Part shown: piece by piece, positions 34,478 through 46,404 of the stretch
How the letters are laid out: each line of letters begins with the position of its first letter
Position numbering within the stretch: the stretch's first letter is position 1
Assembly: GCA_009667805.1 (NCBI GenBank)
Contig: CM019064.1
Span: 269,123,662-269,187,661 of the forward strand
Direction: 5' to 3'
DNA: 64,000 nt
Source: Leptobrachium leishanense
Taxonomy: Eukaryota > Chordata > Amphibia > Anura > Megophryidae
Translations under genes and position numbers: made by a program
Notes under the pieces: generated by a model
Databases searched by the model: none
The model's input: only the letters and a program-made list of their open reading frames with translations
Told to the model about the DNA's origin: nothing

Positions 34478-34764
34478 AACCCCTTCACGACGGGCGTTGC
34501 CCATCGAGCGGGGGTTAACAGGTGCTGTTGCATGCCTCTGATTTGGCCCGCCCACTATGCCGACGTGTGTCATTGGCTGCAGGGGATGCTCTGAGTTCAG
34601 GCTGCCCTTCTGCAGCTAATGACTCGCAGTGCGCGCCGGCTGCAGGGAGGGGCCGAGCCAGCCCACTGAAGTCAGCAGGGCAAAATCAGCACGCCCCACC
34701 TCTTCAAGGCCCATCTGCCAAAGGGACGGTATAGAACGTCCTGCAGTGGGAAAGGATTAAAACA
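34478..34764. repeat. Probable MITE, AACCCCTTCACGACGG type
   Basis: Starts TTAACCCCTTCACGACGGGC and ends near GAACGTCCTGCAGTGGGAAAGGATTAA. Only the outer words pair. GC-rich interior with no coding motif. Confidence 0.4.
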
Positions 34765-36670
34765 GCAATCTTGCACTTCCAGATGTTGTGAACTATCTTC
34801 ACTATGCTGCTCAGTCACTAGGAGCACCATGGAATATGTAGATCCAAAAACATCTGGTGGGTCAGTGCAGCCTTTTGAAGCAATCTATAGGTCACGGTGG
34901 CTAGAATGGCCAGTTAAAATCGCAAGAAAAATTTTTATCCTCAATAATGCAGATTTCCTCATAGGTAAATAAAGTAACAAGCGAAATCCAATAATGCAAT
35001 ACTCTTATGTCACTAGAGACAAAATGCAAGCCGCTTCATTTATAAAGGAGGCTTGATTGCTAAAGGAAAAGGCAACTCCTACATCTGTAATACACTTTAC
35101 TTCTATGGAGTACAAAGGAAAACTCAAACTGTTCTGCTCAGATAATTTAAACAAACTTGTCCAGATTTATTATATGCAAATTGCAGGCACCCAACATGCT
35201 TTACTAACCGCTGGCAACGAAAGAAATGTTAACAACCCTTTTGTTTAAAATAATGATATAGCAATGCCTCCACGTAGGCAGTTTTTCTCGGCTGCAGTAG
35301 ATCATGTTCTTTGTAAAGTTGCTTAATATTTGGAGAGAAAGAAAAAAAACACAATAAAATCAGAAAATGACATAAGATCTAAACAGTTACAAAAGAAATC
35401 TATTGCACAGAAAATGACATATGCAGTGACGCACCAAGGCTTAGCATTGCCATAGGTCTTTGTGAGAGTACCAAGTATACATCCCATTAAACCCAGCACC
35501 ATACGGTGTAAGGTACAAAAGGGTTTTGTTTTACGCTGATCTATAGAGGACAATGTGCCTTGGTTAATGAATTGTGCAGGTCGCCATTAAAGATTTATCG
35601 CTGGCTCCAAAATGGAATTTAAAAAAAAAAAATCCGTAATTGATCAAGCTTTGATGTAAACGATGTTCAGATTAAAAGCACATTTCTAAAACATAAGAAC
35701 GATATATTGATAATAACTGGTATTCAAAAGAACATCGCAATTTTTAGATTTAAAAATGGACTTTGCAAGGACCATGGGAATTTTTATGAAACAGATGCCC
35801 ACCTCATTCATACAGCTTCAATAACAATGTAAATTTGGCTGCTAAAAAGAAATGTTTCAGGTCTAAGAGTGTACTAAACATTCTTTAGGTTTTTTTGTTC
35901 CCACCTTCCACAGTGGAGTTCATTGTAGTAGCGAGCATACTAGAATGTTTGCAAAATGTGGTGTATATCAATTAAATTAGCTGTGAGGAAATCAGATAAA
36001 AAAAAAAATTAAAAAAACAAAACGCAACTTTGCGCCTAACATTTTAATTGAAAATGATATTAAAATAATGAGGTAAAAAGAAAACAATGAGAGGCATTAA
36101 ATTCCTTGAGAAATTAGCTAATGTATGTTTCTATGTATTAATCCAAGTAAAAATTGAAGAAGAAAAAAAAAGGGAAAACAAAATCAATGGCATTTGTACG
36201 AATATGCAAACTGGGTGTACTTTAACTTTTTCTTAATGATTTTACACAAATCCAGTTTATATAAATTCCTGCATTATGAAAGGCATACTTCCTAATATTG
36301 CTCCGTTAACGAGTCAATTGTGTGGAATCTTAACACTCAAATGATCGAGAAATCTAGGAATCTATCAGGGATATGTAGTTCTAAAGCCGGCATGTTGCCA
36401 AGGGTAGTTTTCACTGGCTTCAGTCAGGTTTCATTGAGCCCAGTAGTCACAGGTTAAACAATGTGGTCACATCCTTACATGGCCAATAGACAGATTGCCT
36501 TCAAAAACAGGATATGTGATGACGAAAGCAGTCATGAGAGCACACTACCAGCAGGCCTATTCAAAGAAAGGTGAAACTCAGGAGAATGACTGGAAAAGTG
36601 AAAATTCAAGGTCAAAATAGCGAAACCAGAAAAAATCTCCCATTTATCTCAATTTCCAAATTGGTTATTT
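34765..36670. other. Intronic DNA without recognised features
   Basis: AT-rich with A runs. A CGCTGGCTCCAAAATGGAATTT to GATCAAGCTTTGAT scrap at 35595-35655 belongs to the CAGGGCTTGACAAA family. Confidence 0.6.
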
Positions 36671-36672
36671 GT

Positions 36673-36822
36673 TCTAGACCAGGGGTCAGCAAACTTGGCT
36701 CCCTGAGGTTTTGGGAACTTCATTTCCCATGTGACTCAGTCAGCCTAATGGATGACTGAGCGTTGTGGGAGATGTAGTTCCCAAAACATCAGGGAGCCAA
36801 GTTTGCTGACCCCTGGTCTAGA
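36673..36822. mobile_element. Near-perfect hairpin MITE (CAGGGGTCAGCAAAC)
   Basis: 150 bp. Arms of 42 bp beginning ACCAGGGGTCAGCAAACTTG match their inverted partner with one mismatch. TCTAGA lies at both edges. The CAGGGGTCAGCAAAC tip is a hAT-type MITE end. As a transcript it would fold into a long hairpin. Confidence 0.85.
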
Positions 36823-37005
36823 TTGCTCTCTTCTCCTGCCAGTTGTCCTGGTTTTCATCTTTCTCTGAATAAACCTGTACCTCTCAAATGCAATCTCTCG
36901 GCAGCAATGAACATTTTCATGGATTCAACTTCTGTTCTTGTATGTTTCTTGTTTTGTATTTCCCCAATTAGAAAGTGCTTTGGTAGATTATAGAATATAC
37001 ATATA

Positions 37006-37169
37006 AAAATCACAAGTATAGCAGTCTGCTATATAGTGTGCTGATACCTATTTTTATTGGACTAACATTTCATTTTAAAGACAAGCTTTCGAGAGTGTGA
37101 CCCTCTTCTTCAGGTCAGGAAGTACTGCTATACTCGTGATTTAGGCATCCGGAGTAATATATATAAGGC
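37006..37169 (+). repeat. Left arm of a palindromic repeat split by the 2.6 kb element
   Basis: Contains GACAAGCTTTCGAGAGTGTG, CTTCTTCAGGTCAGGAAGTA and GCTATACTCGTGATTTAGGC. The inverse of this run lies at 39787-39885 on the other side of the hAT-like element. Confidence 0.75.
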
Positions 37170-37307
37170 AGTGTTAGCACTGGTGTATTTTGGCCTAGGC
37201 CAACAAGGCCCAGGCCTAGGGTGGCACTTTCCAGGGGGCGGCGGCCCGCTGGGTGGCCCCACCCCTAAAAAAAAAAAATTTTTTTTTTTTTTTTTTTTTA
37301 CTTTTGC

Positions 37308-37372
37308 AAACTATTTTACCAGGAAGGAAACATTGAGATGTCACTAATTTTCAAGTATGTCCTGGGTAGGCA
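37308..37372 (-). mobile_element. LINE 3' tail fragment, minus strand
   Basis: ACCAGGAAGGAAACATTGAG is the complement of the CTCAATGTATCCTTCCTGGT tail word of the fragments at 9712 and 47842 with one base changed. It lies inside the hAT-like element. Confidence 0.5.
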
Positions 37373-37423
37373 AGGCCTAGGCTTTCACTTTCCAGGGGAC
37401 AACAAAAAACCTCACCACTAATT

Positions 37424-38040
37424 GGGTTACTCACAGAGCACCGAAATGACGCCAACATTTTGGTGTTCTGTAGTTCCCTGCACTTCGGGGAATAAAATTT
37501 CCCCACCCTGCAGTGAATTCACCATTCACCGCAGGGTCCCCAAAGTGCATGGAGTCGGCCGCTGTATGCTGCCACCGCAAACTTATGGCCTGCTGTTTTC
37601 AAAAGAACTACTGAACGAAAATGTCTGGAATTTACATATAAGATCCTGTGATTGATAATAAAAAGTTCTGTTACAGAAAAAGGAGAACCGCTATTAAAAA
37701 AAGGGGGGAATTTAGCCCAAAAAATTCTGAAAAATCACTAAAACGTACAAAAAAAAATAATAAATAAATAAAGACTTTTTACTGCAGATTAAAATAATAA
37801 ATGGTTTATTAGATATTGCATAAAAAACGGAATATTTTTAACATTGAAACCTATGGGGTTCGCCTGAATAAACCTGCTGATTGAAACCACCGAACATCAG
37901 GGCATTTCACTGACATTTCTCTGCTGTTTGGTGTTCTCTGAATAGATTAACCATTACTTCTCTATGGGATTTGCACTGCTTTCAAACAGCACCATACTTG
38001 CTGGCAGTTCGCCAAACTTGTGTGTGAGCATATCACCAGA
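37424..38040 (+). mobile_element. GGGTTATTC-family MITE, copy 5, nested
   Basis: Starts GGGTTACTCACAGAGCACCG and shares CGAAAATGTCTGGAATTTAC, GATAATAAAAAGTTCTGTTA and ACCATTACTTCTCTATGGGA with its relatives. It sits inside the hAT-like element at 37178-39778. The right end is eroded. Confidence 0.6.
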
Positions 38041-38820
38041 GCAGTGGTGTACTTAGAGGAGTGGTGGAGGGCGGGCCGCCCCAGGTACCAGTGATTATTG
38101 GGGTGTCATTAGGGGGCACTAGGAGGTGCCACTGTCACTGTGTGTCAGCTTTGAGCTGTGTTCTCAAACAACGAGCAGCGGAGCATGGCGTTTGCATACG
38201 GAATAAAATCGAATAGAATAAAAATCCCCCTCTCCTCCCTCCATAGCTCCTCCCCTGCCCCGCAGCAGCTCTAGGAGAGGGGAGGGGGATGTGATTTGTG
38301 TCCAGAGAGAGAAGATGACAGTAAACGCCAGGTAAAGGGGGGGTTTCAGCAGAATATGAAGCCCTGTCTGCTTAGTGCTGTTTAAAGTGGACCTTTCCTT
38401 AACCAGCACTGCAGTGATAGAAATTTGTCATTGAGCTGCCTGGCTCCTGGTGAGGCTGCTTGCGTGCAGGTCACACTCGGTCCGGCCAGTCAGATGGTAC
38501 TGAGTCTCAGTACCACCTGACTGGCTGAACCACGTGACACGCATGCACGCAGCTGCCCGCCCTTTCGTTAACATGGACGGTCACTCTATTCTGGACTGAA
38601 CACCCACCGGGAAGGGAATCAAAGCCACGGTGCACCCTCTGGCAGTGGCACCCCACTGCTGACAAGATGGCTCCACGCACAGCCGTGATCCTAACGTGGC
38701 CTGGAGGGACCTCCTGCTGAGTCTGTACACAGTCCCTGCTGACTCTGCACACAGCCCTACTGCGGATAGAGGCCGGTAAATGTAGAATAAATAATTGCTG
38801 TGTGCTCATATACACTCGGT

Positions 38821-39450
38821 TTGCTGGGAGTTTTATTGCAGTGGATTCTGATGCACTCATACACACCGCACATTGCATTGCTGGGAGTTTTATTGCTGTG
38901 GATTCTGATACGCTGACACACACCACACATTGCATTGCTGGGAGTTTTATTGCAATGGATTCTGATGCACTCATACACACCGCACATTGCATTGCTGGGA
39001 GTTTTATTGCAGTGGATTCTGATGCACTCATACACACCGCACATTGCATTGCTGGGAGTTTTATTGCTGTGGATTCTGATACGCTGACACACACCACACA
39101 TTGCATTGCTGTGAGTTTTTTTGCTGTGAATTCTGATGCACTCATACACACCGCACATTGCATTGCTGGGAGTTTTATTGCTGTGGATTCTGTGATACAC
39201 ACTGCATATTACTGTGAGTTTTATTGCCCTGGAGCTCTGGGATATGCTCATACACACTGCACATTACTGTGAGTTTTATTGCTGTGCAGTTCTGTGATAT
39301 GCTCATACACACTGCACATTTCTGTGGGTTTTATTGCTTTGCAGCTCTGATATGCTCATACACAGTGCCCATTTCTGTGGGCTTTATTGCTATGCAGCTC
39401 TGTGATATGCTCATATGCAGTGCACGTTTCTGTGGATTTTATTGTTCACC
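38821..39450. repeat. 57-bp minisatellite
   Basis: Units start TTGCTGGGAGTTTTATTGC at 38821, 38878, 38935, 38992, 39049, 39106 and 39163, exactly 57 bp apart, then decay into units about 50-57 bp long to about 39450. Two unit types alternate (GATGCACTCATACACACCGC and GATACGCTGACACACACCAC), suggesting a higher-order pattern. Confidence 0.92.
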
Positions 39451-39786
39451 AATTAGAGCGGCTGTGATCCCGTTTACTTGACATGCGTGGCTGTTCTTTG
39501 TAAAAATACTTGAATTTAAACATTTCATAATTTTCTTTATCTCAATAGATACATTTGAAATGGTATACAAAATATACAAGTAGGCACTTGGTATCCACTT
39601 TTAATATAAAGAGAGGAAAAGGCAGGTCTCTAAGAGGAAAAGGTGGAGCTTAAAGAGGAAGGGTGGGGATTAACCAGGAAGAGGTGTGCCCTTGACAGGA
39701 AGGGGTGCGTCAAATTTAAATTAGGGGTGCACGAGTTTAGTCAGGCCTAGGGCAGCACAAAACCTAAATACACCACTGAGTGTTAG

Positions 39787-39885
39787 TCCAGATGCCAAAA
39801 TCACGAGTATAGCAGTACTTCCAGACCTGAGGAAGAGAGGGTACACGCTCGAAAGCTTGTCTTTTAAATATATAAACTATAAATA
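39787..39885 (-). repeat. Right arm of the split palindromic repeat
   Basis: ATCACGAGTATAGCAGTACT, GACCTGAGGAAGAG and GCTCGAAAGCTTGTC are the complement of the left arm at 37006-37169. Confidence 0.75.
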
Positions 39886-39903
39886 TAAATCTATATAATT
39901 CTA

Positions 39904-40088
39904 TTGCAGAAGCCACTTGCACATCACAGCAATTCGATGAATTGCATCCCAGAGCTCCTGTGCCACATTCTCCATATGCAGCAAGGAATTCTGGGTAGGA
40001 TATGCAAATGACATCTGTCTCACTTTCATGCATCCTGGGTCTGTTATTACACAGAGCCCTAAAATCAATGCTATGCCACACTGTGGCT
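39904..40088 (+). repeat. Dispersed repeat, copy A
   Basis: TTGCAGAAGCCACTTGCACA to CCACACTGTGGCTTT. About 185 bp closely matching 42293-42470 in the same orientation, including GCAAGGAATTCTGGGTAGGA and ACCCTAAAATCAATGCTATG or GCCCTAAAATCAATGCTATG. Confidence 0.8.
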
Positions 40089-40733
40089 TTCTAGCAGAGA
40101 TCAGGTTTATGCAACTGGTCAAAGCCACTCCTAGGACAGCGCTGTTTTGGGTATGATGGACCCTCATGAGCTAGGAGCTAGGCATGATGACCAGTTGCAG
40201 TGGATGCTTAGGACCCGTAGGGCAAATACCCTTGTAGAGAGATTGAATGAAATTATATATATATATTTATTTCAATTTCATTCGTTCATTCCCTGTAGCT
40301 GTGGATTACATCTGCAAAACGTTCAGGAAGCATTTGGAACATATTAACCATATTCATAGGATGTGCATAGGATTGCACAGCTCCCTTGAGGTCATTCCAC
40401 AGAATGGGATTATGAATGGGGCTCTGACTCTGAAGTTAATGACTCCGAAGCCATTCTGTAAAACAGGCCTTGACAAATTTGCTCTGAATCTAGGAGCCAG
40501 CTACAAAAGTTAGGAGCCAGATTTTTCTTCAGATTAAAAGCTTTACTTTCAACAACTACAACACTTGATTCGAAGACAGAGTACCGATAAGTTTAATAAA
40601 CGACCGCTTCCAATAAATAATTTAGGATTTTGCTGAAAGCCTGTCCAATTTATGATAATATTGAAATGTATGGCCAGACACCCCATTTACCCACTACACA
40701 GCCTGCACACACCAGACCTCATATTTAAATATT

Positions 40734-40894
40734 TATCCAGACACATCAGACCCCAGATACATGTATACCCAGACACATCAGACCCCAGATACATGTATAC
40801 CCAGACACAGACCCCAGATACATGTATACCCAGACACATCAGACCCCAGATACATGTATACCCAGACACATCAGACCCCAGATACATGTATACC
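40734..40894. repeat. 32-bp tandem repeat, 5 units
   Basis: Unit CCAGACACATCAGACCCCAG then ATACATGTATAC. The middle unit lacks three bases (TCA). The reading frames across it are repeat-driven. Confidence 0.9.
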
Positions 40895-41858
40895 CAGTAG
40901 CGATCCACCAAAATGAAAATTTGGGACTGAAAATTGGCTTGGCCGAAAACGACTTCGGCATCAGCTTGAATGTCCCTTCAAACCCACGGTATTAATTTGT
41001 TTACACCTCTTACGCAAAAAAACAACAATTCTTCAAAATGATTTTTGAATAATTAAAGATATTTATCTGCTACAGGGATCCGATACACTACAAAGAAGTT
41101 TATGAAAACGACATGTTTCAGAAGGGATTTCAGTGGCCTCTATGTGAATAACTCCTCCAATGGAGGGATAAGGGGGAAACAAGACAGGCAAGGGTTCAAA
41201 AAGCAAACACTGCCAAGAGTACATAGAAAGCAGGAGGGAGGTGGGCCACCAAGAGCAGGGTAAGGGGTCAGGCATGGTCATGTCTGTCCCAGGGAAAGCC
41301 CTGACCCTGCACCACATACCAGGGTAAAAATAAAGTCACTCAGTGCCAGGACTGCCAGTGTCAATCACAAGGAGTGTGCCCTGAGAGTTTGGCGAGGGGA
41401 AAAGAGGAAATGAGGTCTGTGTTTGCATCCACTACTTATTATACAGCTATAGATTTCCAGTTTAATACAAGGTGCAGTCTCCTTTCAGGCTGAGGTACAA
41501 GCATGGGATAAGGCTTGCATGTAGAGCTGTAGGAGTGAGCCAGGAGCCATGAAGCCAGTGTTCAGTACTTTGTTCATGCCATGGCTAGGCTGTAACTCAC
41601 AGGACAGGAAGCAGAGCTTGCACCGTTTGATTCTCTCCGGGGCAGCTTCCTGCTAGATCACATATGGGCAGTCGATCAGGTGCAGGGTGTTGGTCAAGCT
41701 GCTGCTCTGTGAGGTTTCCTGGCTGAAACATTCGTTACAGTGACCACTCTGCATTAGCTGGAGCTTCTCTATGACCGGCCAGGATCCCACTCTGTCTCAG
41801 CGCCGGGCTGGCTTGCCTGTAACTGAGGTGCTGGGGCTGCTAGCAGAAAGCATTTAAA
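40895..41858. other. Intronic DNA with a possible hAT end
   Basis: AGTAGCGATCCACCAAAATG followed by AAAATTTGGGACTGAAAATTGG (40891-40935) resembles the GATGCACCGAAATGAAAATT tip of vertebrate hAT elements, degraded. The rest is unrecognised. Confidence 0.4.
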
Positions 41859-42063
41859 GCATTCCGCCAGCATTCCCCTCTGGCTGGCCATGTGGTCCTC
41901 CAAATGGCCACTGGGCTGTGATTCGGCCTCCAGCCGTGATCTTGCGGGGGTTACGACAAGATTGTGTCACAGCCTTCACAAGCCAGGGGCCGCTTGGAGC
42001 ATTGCGGCCAGCCGGCGCTTTGAGGAACACGCGGCCAGCCAGAGGGGAATGCTGGCGGAATGC
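41859..42063. repeat. Inverted repeat with perfect 31-bp arms
   Basis: Arms 41859-41889 and 42033-42063 (GCATTCCGCCAGCATTCCCC and on) are exact inverted copies around a 143-bp GC-rich loop. The arm contains CTGGCTGGCC. Likely a MITE or part of one. Reading frames here are arm artefacts. Confidence 0.85.
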
Positions 42064-42292
42064 TGTTAATGCAATATTTACAAGAAAGCATGCTTTGTGT
42101 GTTACGGTGTTTGTTGCTTACTGTAAGGTAAGTGACCCCCAAACTAGGTTTAAGACAAATTTATCCATAAATGCAGTCATTTCTACAGGCACACACACAC
42201 ACCAGAACTCAACATATGTACATCAAAAAAAATATGACTGGAGCCAGAAATATATAAATATATATATATATATAGTGTTTATTATTGCAGAA

Positions 42293-42470
42293 GCCACTTG
42301 CACATAAAAGCAATTCAAAAAATTGCATCCCAGAGCTCCAGTGCCACATTCCCCATATGCAGCAAGGAATTCTGGGTAGAATATGCAAATTACATCTGTC
42401 TCACTTTTCTGCATCCTGGGTCTGTTATTACACAGAACCCTAAAATCAATGCTATGCCATACTATGGCTT
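42293..42470 (+). repeat. Dispersed repeat, copy B
   Basis: Second copy of 39904-40088, preceded by a TA microsatellite (about 42245-42274). Confidence 0.8.
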
Positions 42471-43177
42471 AATATAAATATAAATTCCCGAAGCCAGTGT
42501 CTAGATGTCCCCTGGATTTGTAAATAGCATTTACATTGAAAACAGGATGTGTTTATAAAGAACAGAAATAATAAAAAATACAGGCTAGTAAAACTAGACA
42601 TTTCTTACAAGTAAAACTCAGCTGATTAAATCACGTGAGTCCCATTGTTTCAGCATCCTGAGACATCACTTCCCCGACCAGCATTGAGCAGAGTGGGACA
42701 AACACATTCACTGTTAGGCCTAACTGAAAACCCATTATATCAAGACTTGGCTAAGTTGATGTGGATCGTTTATTTGCAGCAAGTGCTTGAACCAAAAGGG
42801 ATGGGGGGGAGAGAGAAAACCACCCAACCGCAATAACTGACCATTTGTATGTGTTGTTTTCTGAGCTAAAGAGCAGTCGCTACGCCCCCTGTTTATACTT
42901 GCCAACGCTCCACACAATCTTTTTAAAATGCAAAGTAACATGCAAGACACTACTCTAAGAAGCTGTTAAATGTGACAGAGTAGAGTGGGATTTAAAATTA
43001 TAGCACGAAATTCATTAAATACTATCTAGACAGGTTGGAGTTATTTTTGGAAGCAAAGTCTGAGAAATGTCAGGATCGCTATATGCCACCTTCACAAGTA
43101 AGATACAATAAACCAATTTCATATACTTTAATGCTGTGATTTATTCAGAACTTTTTTTTTTTAAAAAAACACATTTA
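42471..43177. other. Intronic DNA without recognised features
   Basis: No element or coding motif recognised. Confidence 0.55.
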
Positions 43178-43566
43178 GGCCAGTGTCAGACGAACGCAGT
43201 GATCACGTCCGTGTTAGCATAAAATTATGATCAATAGAGACCCGCACAGAAGTGTGGACGCACAACGCACGTGGCACCGGACGCAATTTAGGCAAGAAAG
43301 TCAAACTGCTAGGACGGATGCACAGAGTGCGCCACGTCCGCGTAGCTTTGTGTGAGAGTGATGGAACGTAGTCAGACGGATATTTTTTCATATCATGTAT
43401 CAATTTTTTTCATTTTACATATTAATTTTATTTCCCATCTAAATCAGTAAAAAAAAAAGTAAAAAAAAAAAAAATATCGGACCATGAGGCGTCCACAGTA
43501 TCAGTCAGAAAGTACGTCAGTTGTGCACGGACACACAGTGTGCTCAGAATGTGTTTGACATTAGCC
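43178..43566. mobile_element. PIF/Harbinger-like MITE, GTCAGACGAACGCA subfamily
   Basis: 389 bp, left GGCCAGTGTCAGACGAACGC, right GTTTGACATTAGCC, flanked by TTA (43175-43177 and 43567-43569). A shorter relative of 11225-11675 with internal deletions. Confidence 0.8.
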
Positions 43567-44077
43567 TTAAGATGCAGTGCACTTTGGGGTTTATTCTCTA
43601 AACAAGCCATAGCTAGGTTGAAAATGTTTGCCAAGTTTAGGTTAAAAAAAAAAATAAGTGTATAAAACCCAAATTTCTTATATATAAGTATACATGCCAT
43701 GAGAAAAAGGAAGTACACTCTTTGAATTCTATGTTTTAGGACAGAAATTATGTGGTGTATATAGCGGGTCTTAAAATTAGGTAAATACAACCTCTACAAA
43801 TAATATAAAATTTTACACAGGGTCATGATTTACTTAGCAAAAATAAAGTCAGAATGGAGAAGCCATGTGTGAAAACCATTTAAAAACACATCTTATGATT
43901 CATCAGCTTGTAGAAACAGCTTTAGCAGCAAGAACTTGAATTGTTTTCTGTATGATGAAAAACGTTCTCGTGCTTATTCCCTACCAGGGCGGCTGCGTCA
44001 ACCAGAAGTATCCAGCCCAGTTCATGTATATAACATAAGAAAAAAAGGTTGTCATTTGCGCTCACCCCCATTGATTG

Positions 44078-44304
44078 CTCCATGTGAAATAGAGGTTTTG
44101 GTTTACAGTGCAAGCCCATCCGTCACATCACGGCACCTCTGGTCAGGTGGGTCATATCAGATGAAAGCAAAAGCTGCTTACTAAGCACTGTTGTGACATG
44201 CAGTTGCTTAGAAAGCAGCTTTTAGGTTAGAACCCACCTGACCATAGGGCTTACACTTTAATGGGCATTCAAGTAAACCAAAACCTCGGTTTCGTTTCAC
44301 ATGT
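44078..44304. mobile_element. Palindromic MITE
   Basis: Left ATGTGAAATAGAGGTTTTGG, TTTAC, GGTCAGGTGGGT and AAAGCTGCTTA; right TAGAAAGCAGCTTTT, ACCCACCTGACC, GTAAACCAAAACCTC and TTTCACAT. The halves are imperfect inverted repeats. Confidence 0.65.
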
Positions 44305-45723
44305 ATGAGCATCCATCCCAGCGGTCATACTACTGGATGCCCGGATGTCGCGGAAGAGGAGTGCCACTCTGACCCACAAACCATGAGGGAGAAGCCGGCG
44401 TCAGACAATGTCGGAAGTGGCCGCTGGTACGGCGTGACAATGTTATGGCTTTAACCATTTCACTAGTTTGCTTGATATAAAAATCGCTGGCAAGAATCAG
44501 TGTTTTTAGGATTTTATATATTTCAATAAATTACCCCTTATCCCTACAGCCTGCAGACAAATCTACCCACAAAGACACAATTCTGCACACGCCTTCATGG
44601 TCTTTACAGCAAATTTACACTAAAAGGTACTGTATCTGACAAATTGCTCCCTCTGCTGGGCAATCCGGGTATAGAAGCAAGGCTGCCCATAAGTATCTCC
44701 TGACAGGAGACTTTTCATCAAGAAATTCCAGTACAATGGCTGATATGTCTGATGTACTCTACCTTTAGGAGCACAGGGCAAAACGTTTTGCAATAAATGC
44801 TATTTGAGTTAACTTTCACGTTAGTGAAAGGGTTCATGATGTCTGGTGAAGCCTGAGCACACATTCTTTCCCATCTCATCGCCATAGAGAAAAATTACAA
44901 GTACTGACCTTGAGAAAAGCAAAATACAATTGATATCACTGAAATGCACGTTTTTACATTTCTCATTTTAACCCAGGGTATTCATTAGATAGGGGTTTCT
45001 TAACAGCTTCATTAGAAATTGAAAAAGATAAATCGATCCTGAAATGACTATTTCCTAGTCATATAAATATATATTACCGTACAGTGAAAACTAAAAAGGC
45101 GACAGCCAGGCCCGTTCAAGAGCCTGCGTTCCATCATTAAGGCAGGATTTACGCTCTGTGCCAGAAGAACTGGTATGTCTTGAAAGTCTAGTCTGATGCG
45201 GTTCTTGGTGTACACAGCACTCAAATCATAATCCATGAATGACTTGCAAACAAAAGAAAATATGTAGACAGTGATACAAGTGAATAGCAGACTAAAGTAA
45301 TTAAGGTGTTGTACATTTCATTGTCAATTTCAATTATTCATTACAGGATTTCATGCTGAATTGTTGCCTGCCCCATTCCTTCTTCCTCATCACTTGCTTT
45401 CTTGCATTAAATCATGTAATAAAACCAGATAGCAAACTAAAAGTACAAAAGAAAGTACACGTCAACATTCTCCCAAACTAACAAGTCAAATGAGACATCT
45501 TTAAAAGTAATGTGGGCCAAGAACATTACTCAGAAATGCCTTATAGGAAGCCGTTTGTCCCTTGCAAAGTAGCAGATGTCATTTTATTAAAAATACAAGT
45601 CCAACTCCTCATCAATCTAGAAGAACTGACAAAAAATGTATATTGATTTTTTGTTCTTAAATTTCACTGACCCCAATATACAATCCACTGGGGGCTGCAT
45701 GCACAGCCGCACCATGGCCTACA
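44305..45723. other. Intronic DNA without recognised features
   Basis: AT-rich; no element ends or coding motifs recognised. Confidence 0.55.
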
Positions 45724-45816
45724 GTAGGGGTCAGCAACCATGGCCCTGCAGATGTTTTGGAACTGCATGGAGGAGAACCTACGGAGTTGCGTAGAGGACC
45801 AAGGTGGCAGACACCT
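45724..45816. mobile_element. Short hAT-like MITE
   Basis: 93 bp, GTAGGGGTCAGCAACC to GGTGGCAGACACCT, flanked by a perfect 8-bp duplication GGCCTACA (45716-45723 and 45817-45824). Confidence 0.8.
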
Positions 45817-46336
45817 GGCCTACAGACATTACAGACAAATCAAACCTATGAATACCTGATGATGGGCTTCAAGTATTCCCTGATGCATTTAGGAAACCAT
45901 CGTGCATAAAATAGGTTTTGGTTTCTTTAAATCTTATGAGAACAGCACATACTTTGTCAATTACACTCAGCTATCATCCCCTGCATGCCTGACTGACAAC
46001 ACTGCTCACGAAAACATCTCACAATGCTTATCTGTAACATTTCATACCAGGAGGTACCATTACCTTCCACAGGAAATCAGAAAGCACGCAAACACCAAAA
46101 CACAGACATTTTAATTCGATGTTTTGCCACAGATCAAAGCAAAGAGACTGAATAAAAAAAATTTAAAAAATGAATAAAAAAAAAAAAAAAAAAAAGAGCA
46201 TTTTATATTCTATATTTTGATACAAACATCAGCTATACCTTATCTAGCCATGAAGTGTCTCAACCAATCAGAAACCTCACGTTAAGGCCTATAAAAGGTT
46301 TTGTCTATCTGCCAAAGATCGTACCGACAGCACTAT

Positions 46337-46404
46337 GGGAGGTGGTGTCACGGGCGGGAGGTGGTGTCACGGGCGGGGGGGGGTGTCACGGGCGGGAGGG
46401 GGTG
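46337..46404. repeat. Tandem repeat, about 4 units of 18-20 bp
   Basis: Unit GGGAGGTGGTGTCACGGGC with G-run variation. Confidence 0.85.

Larger units (their letters stand above)
37178..39778. mobile_element. hAT-like element of 2.6 kb with perfect 8-bp target duplication
   Basis: Ends CACTGGTGTATTTTGGCC and the complement of CAGTGGTGTATTTAGG. AGTGTTAG flanks both sides exactly (37170-37177 and 39779-39786). It holds a GGGTTATTC MITE (37424-38040), a second internal copy of the left tip (CAGTGGTGTACTTAG at 38042), GC-rich DNA (38060-38790) and a 57-bp minisatellite (38821-39450). No transposase frame. The long frames in the minisatellite come from a unit length divisible by three. Confidence 0.78.

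Noticed and set aside
38507..39272. Overlapping frames of 231, 166 and 156 codons on both strands
   Set aside because: They follow the 57-bp tandem unit, which is three times 19, and repeat the same short peptide. No start context, domain or splice logic.
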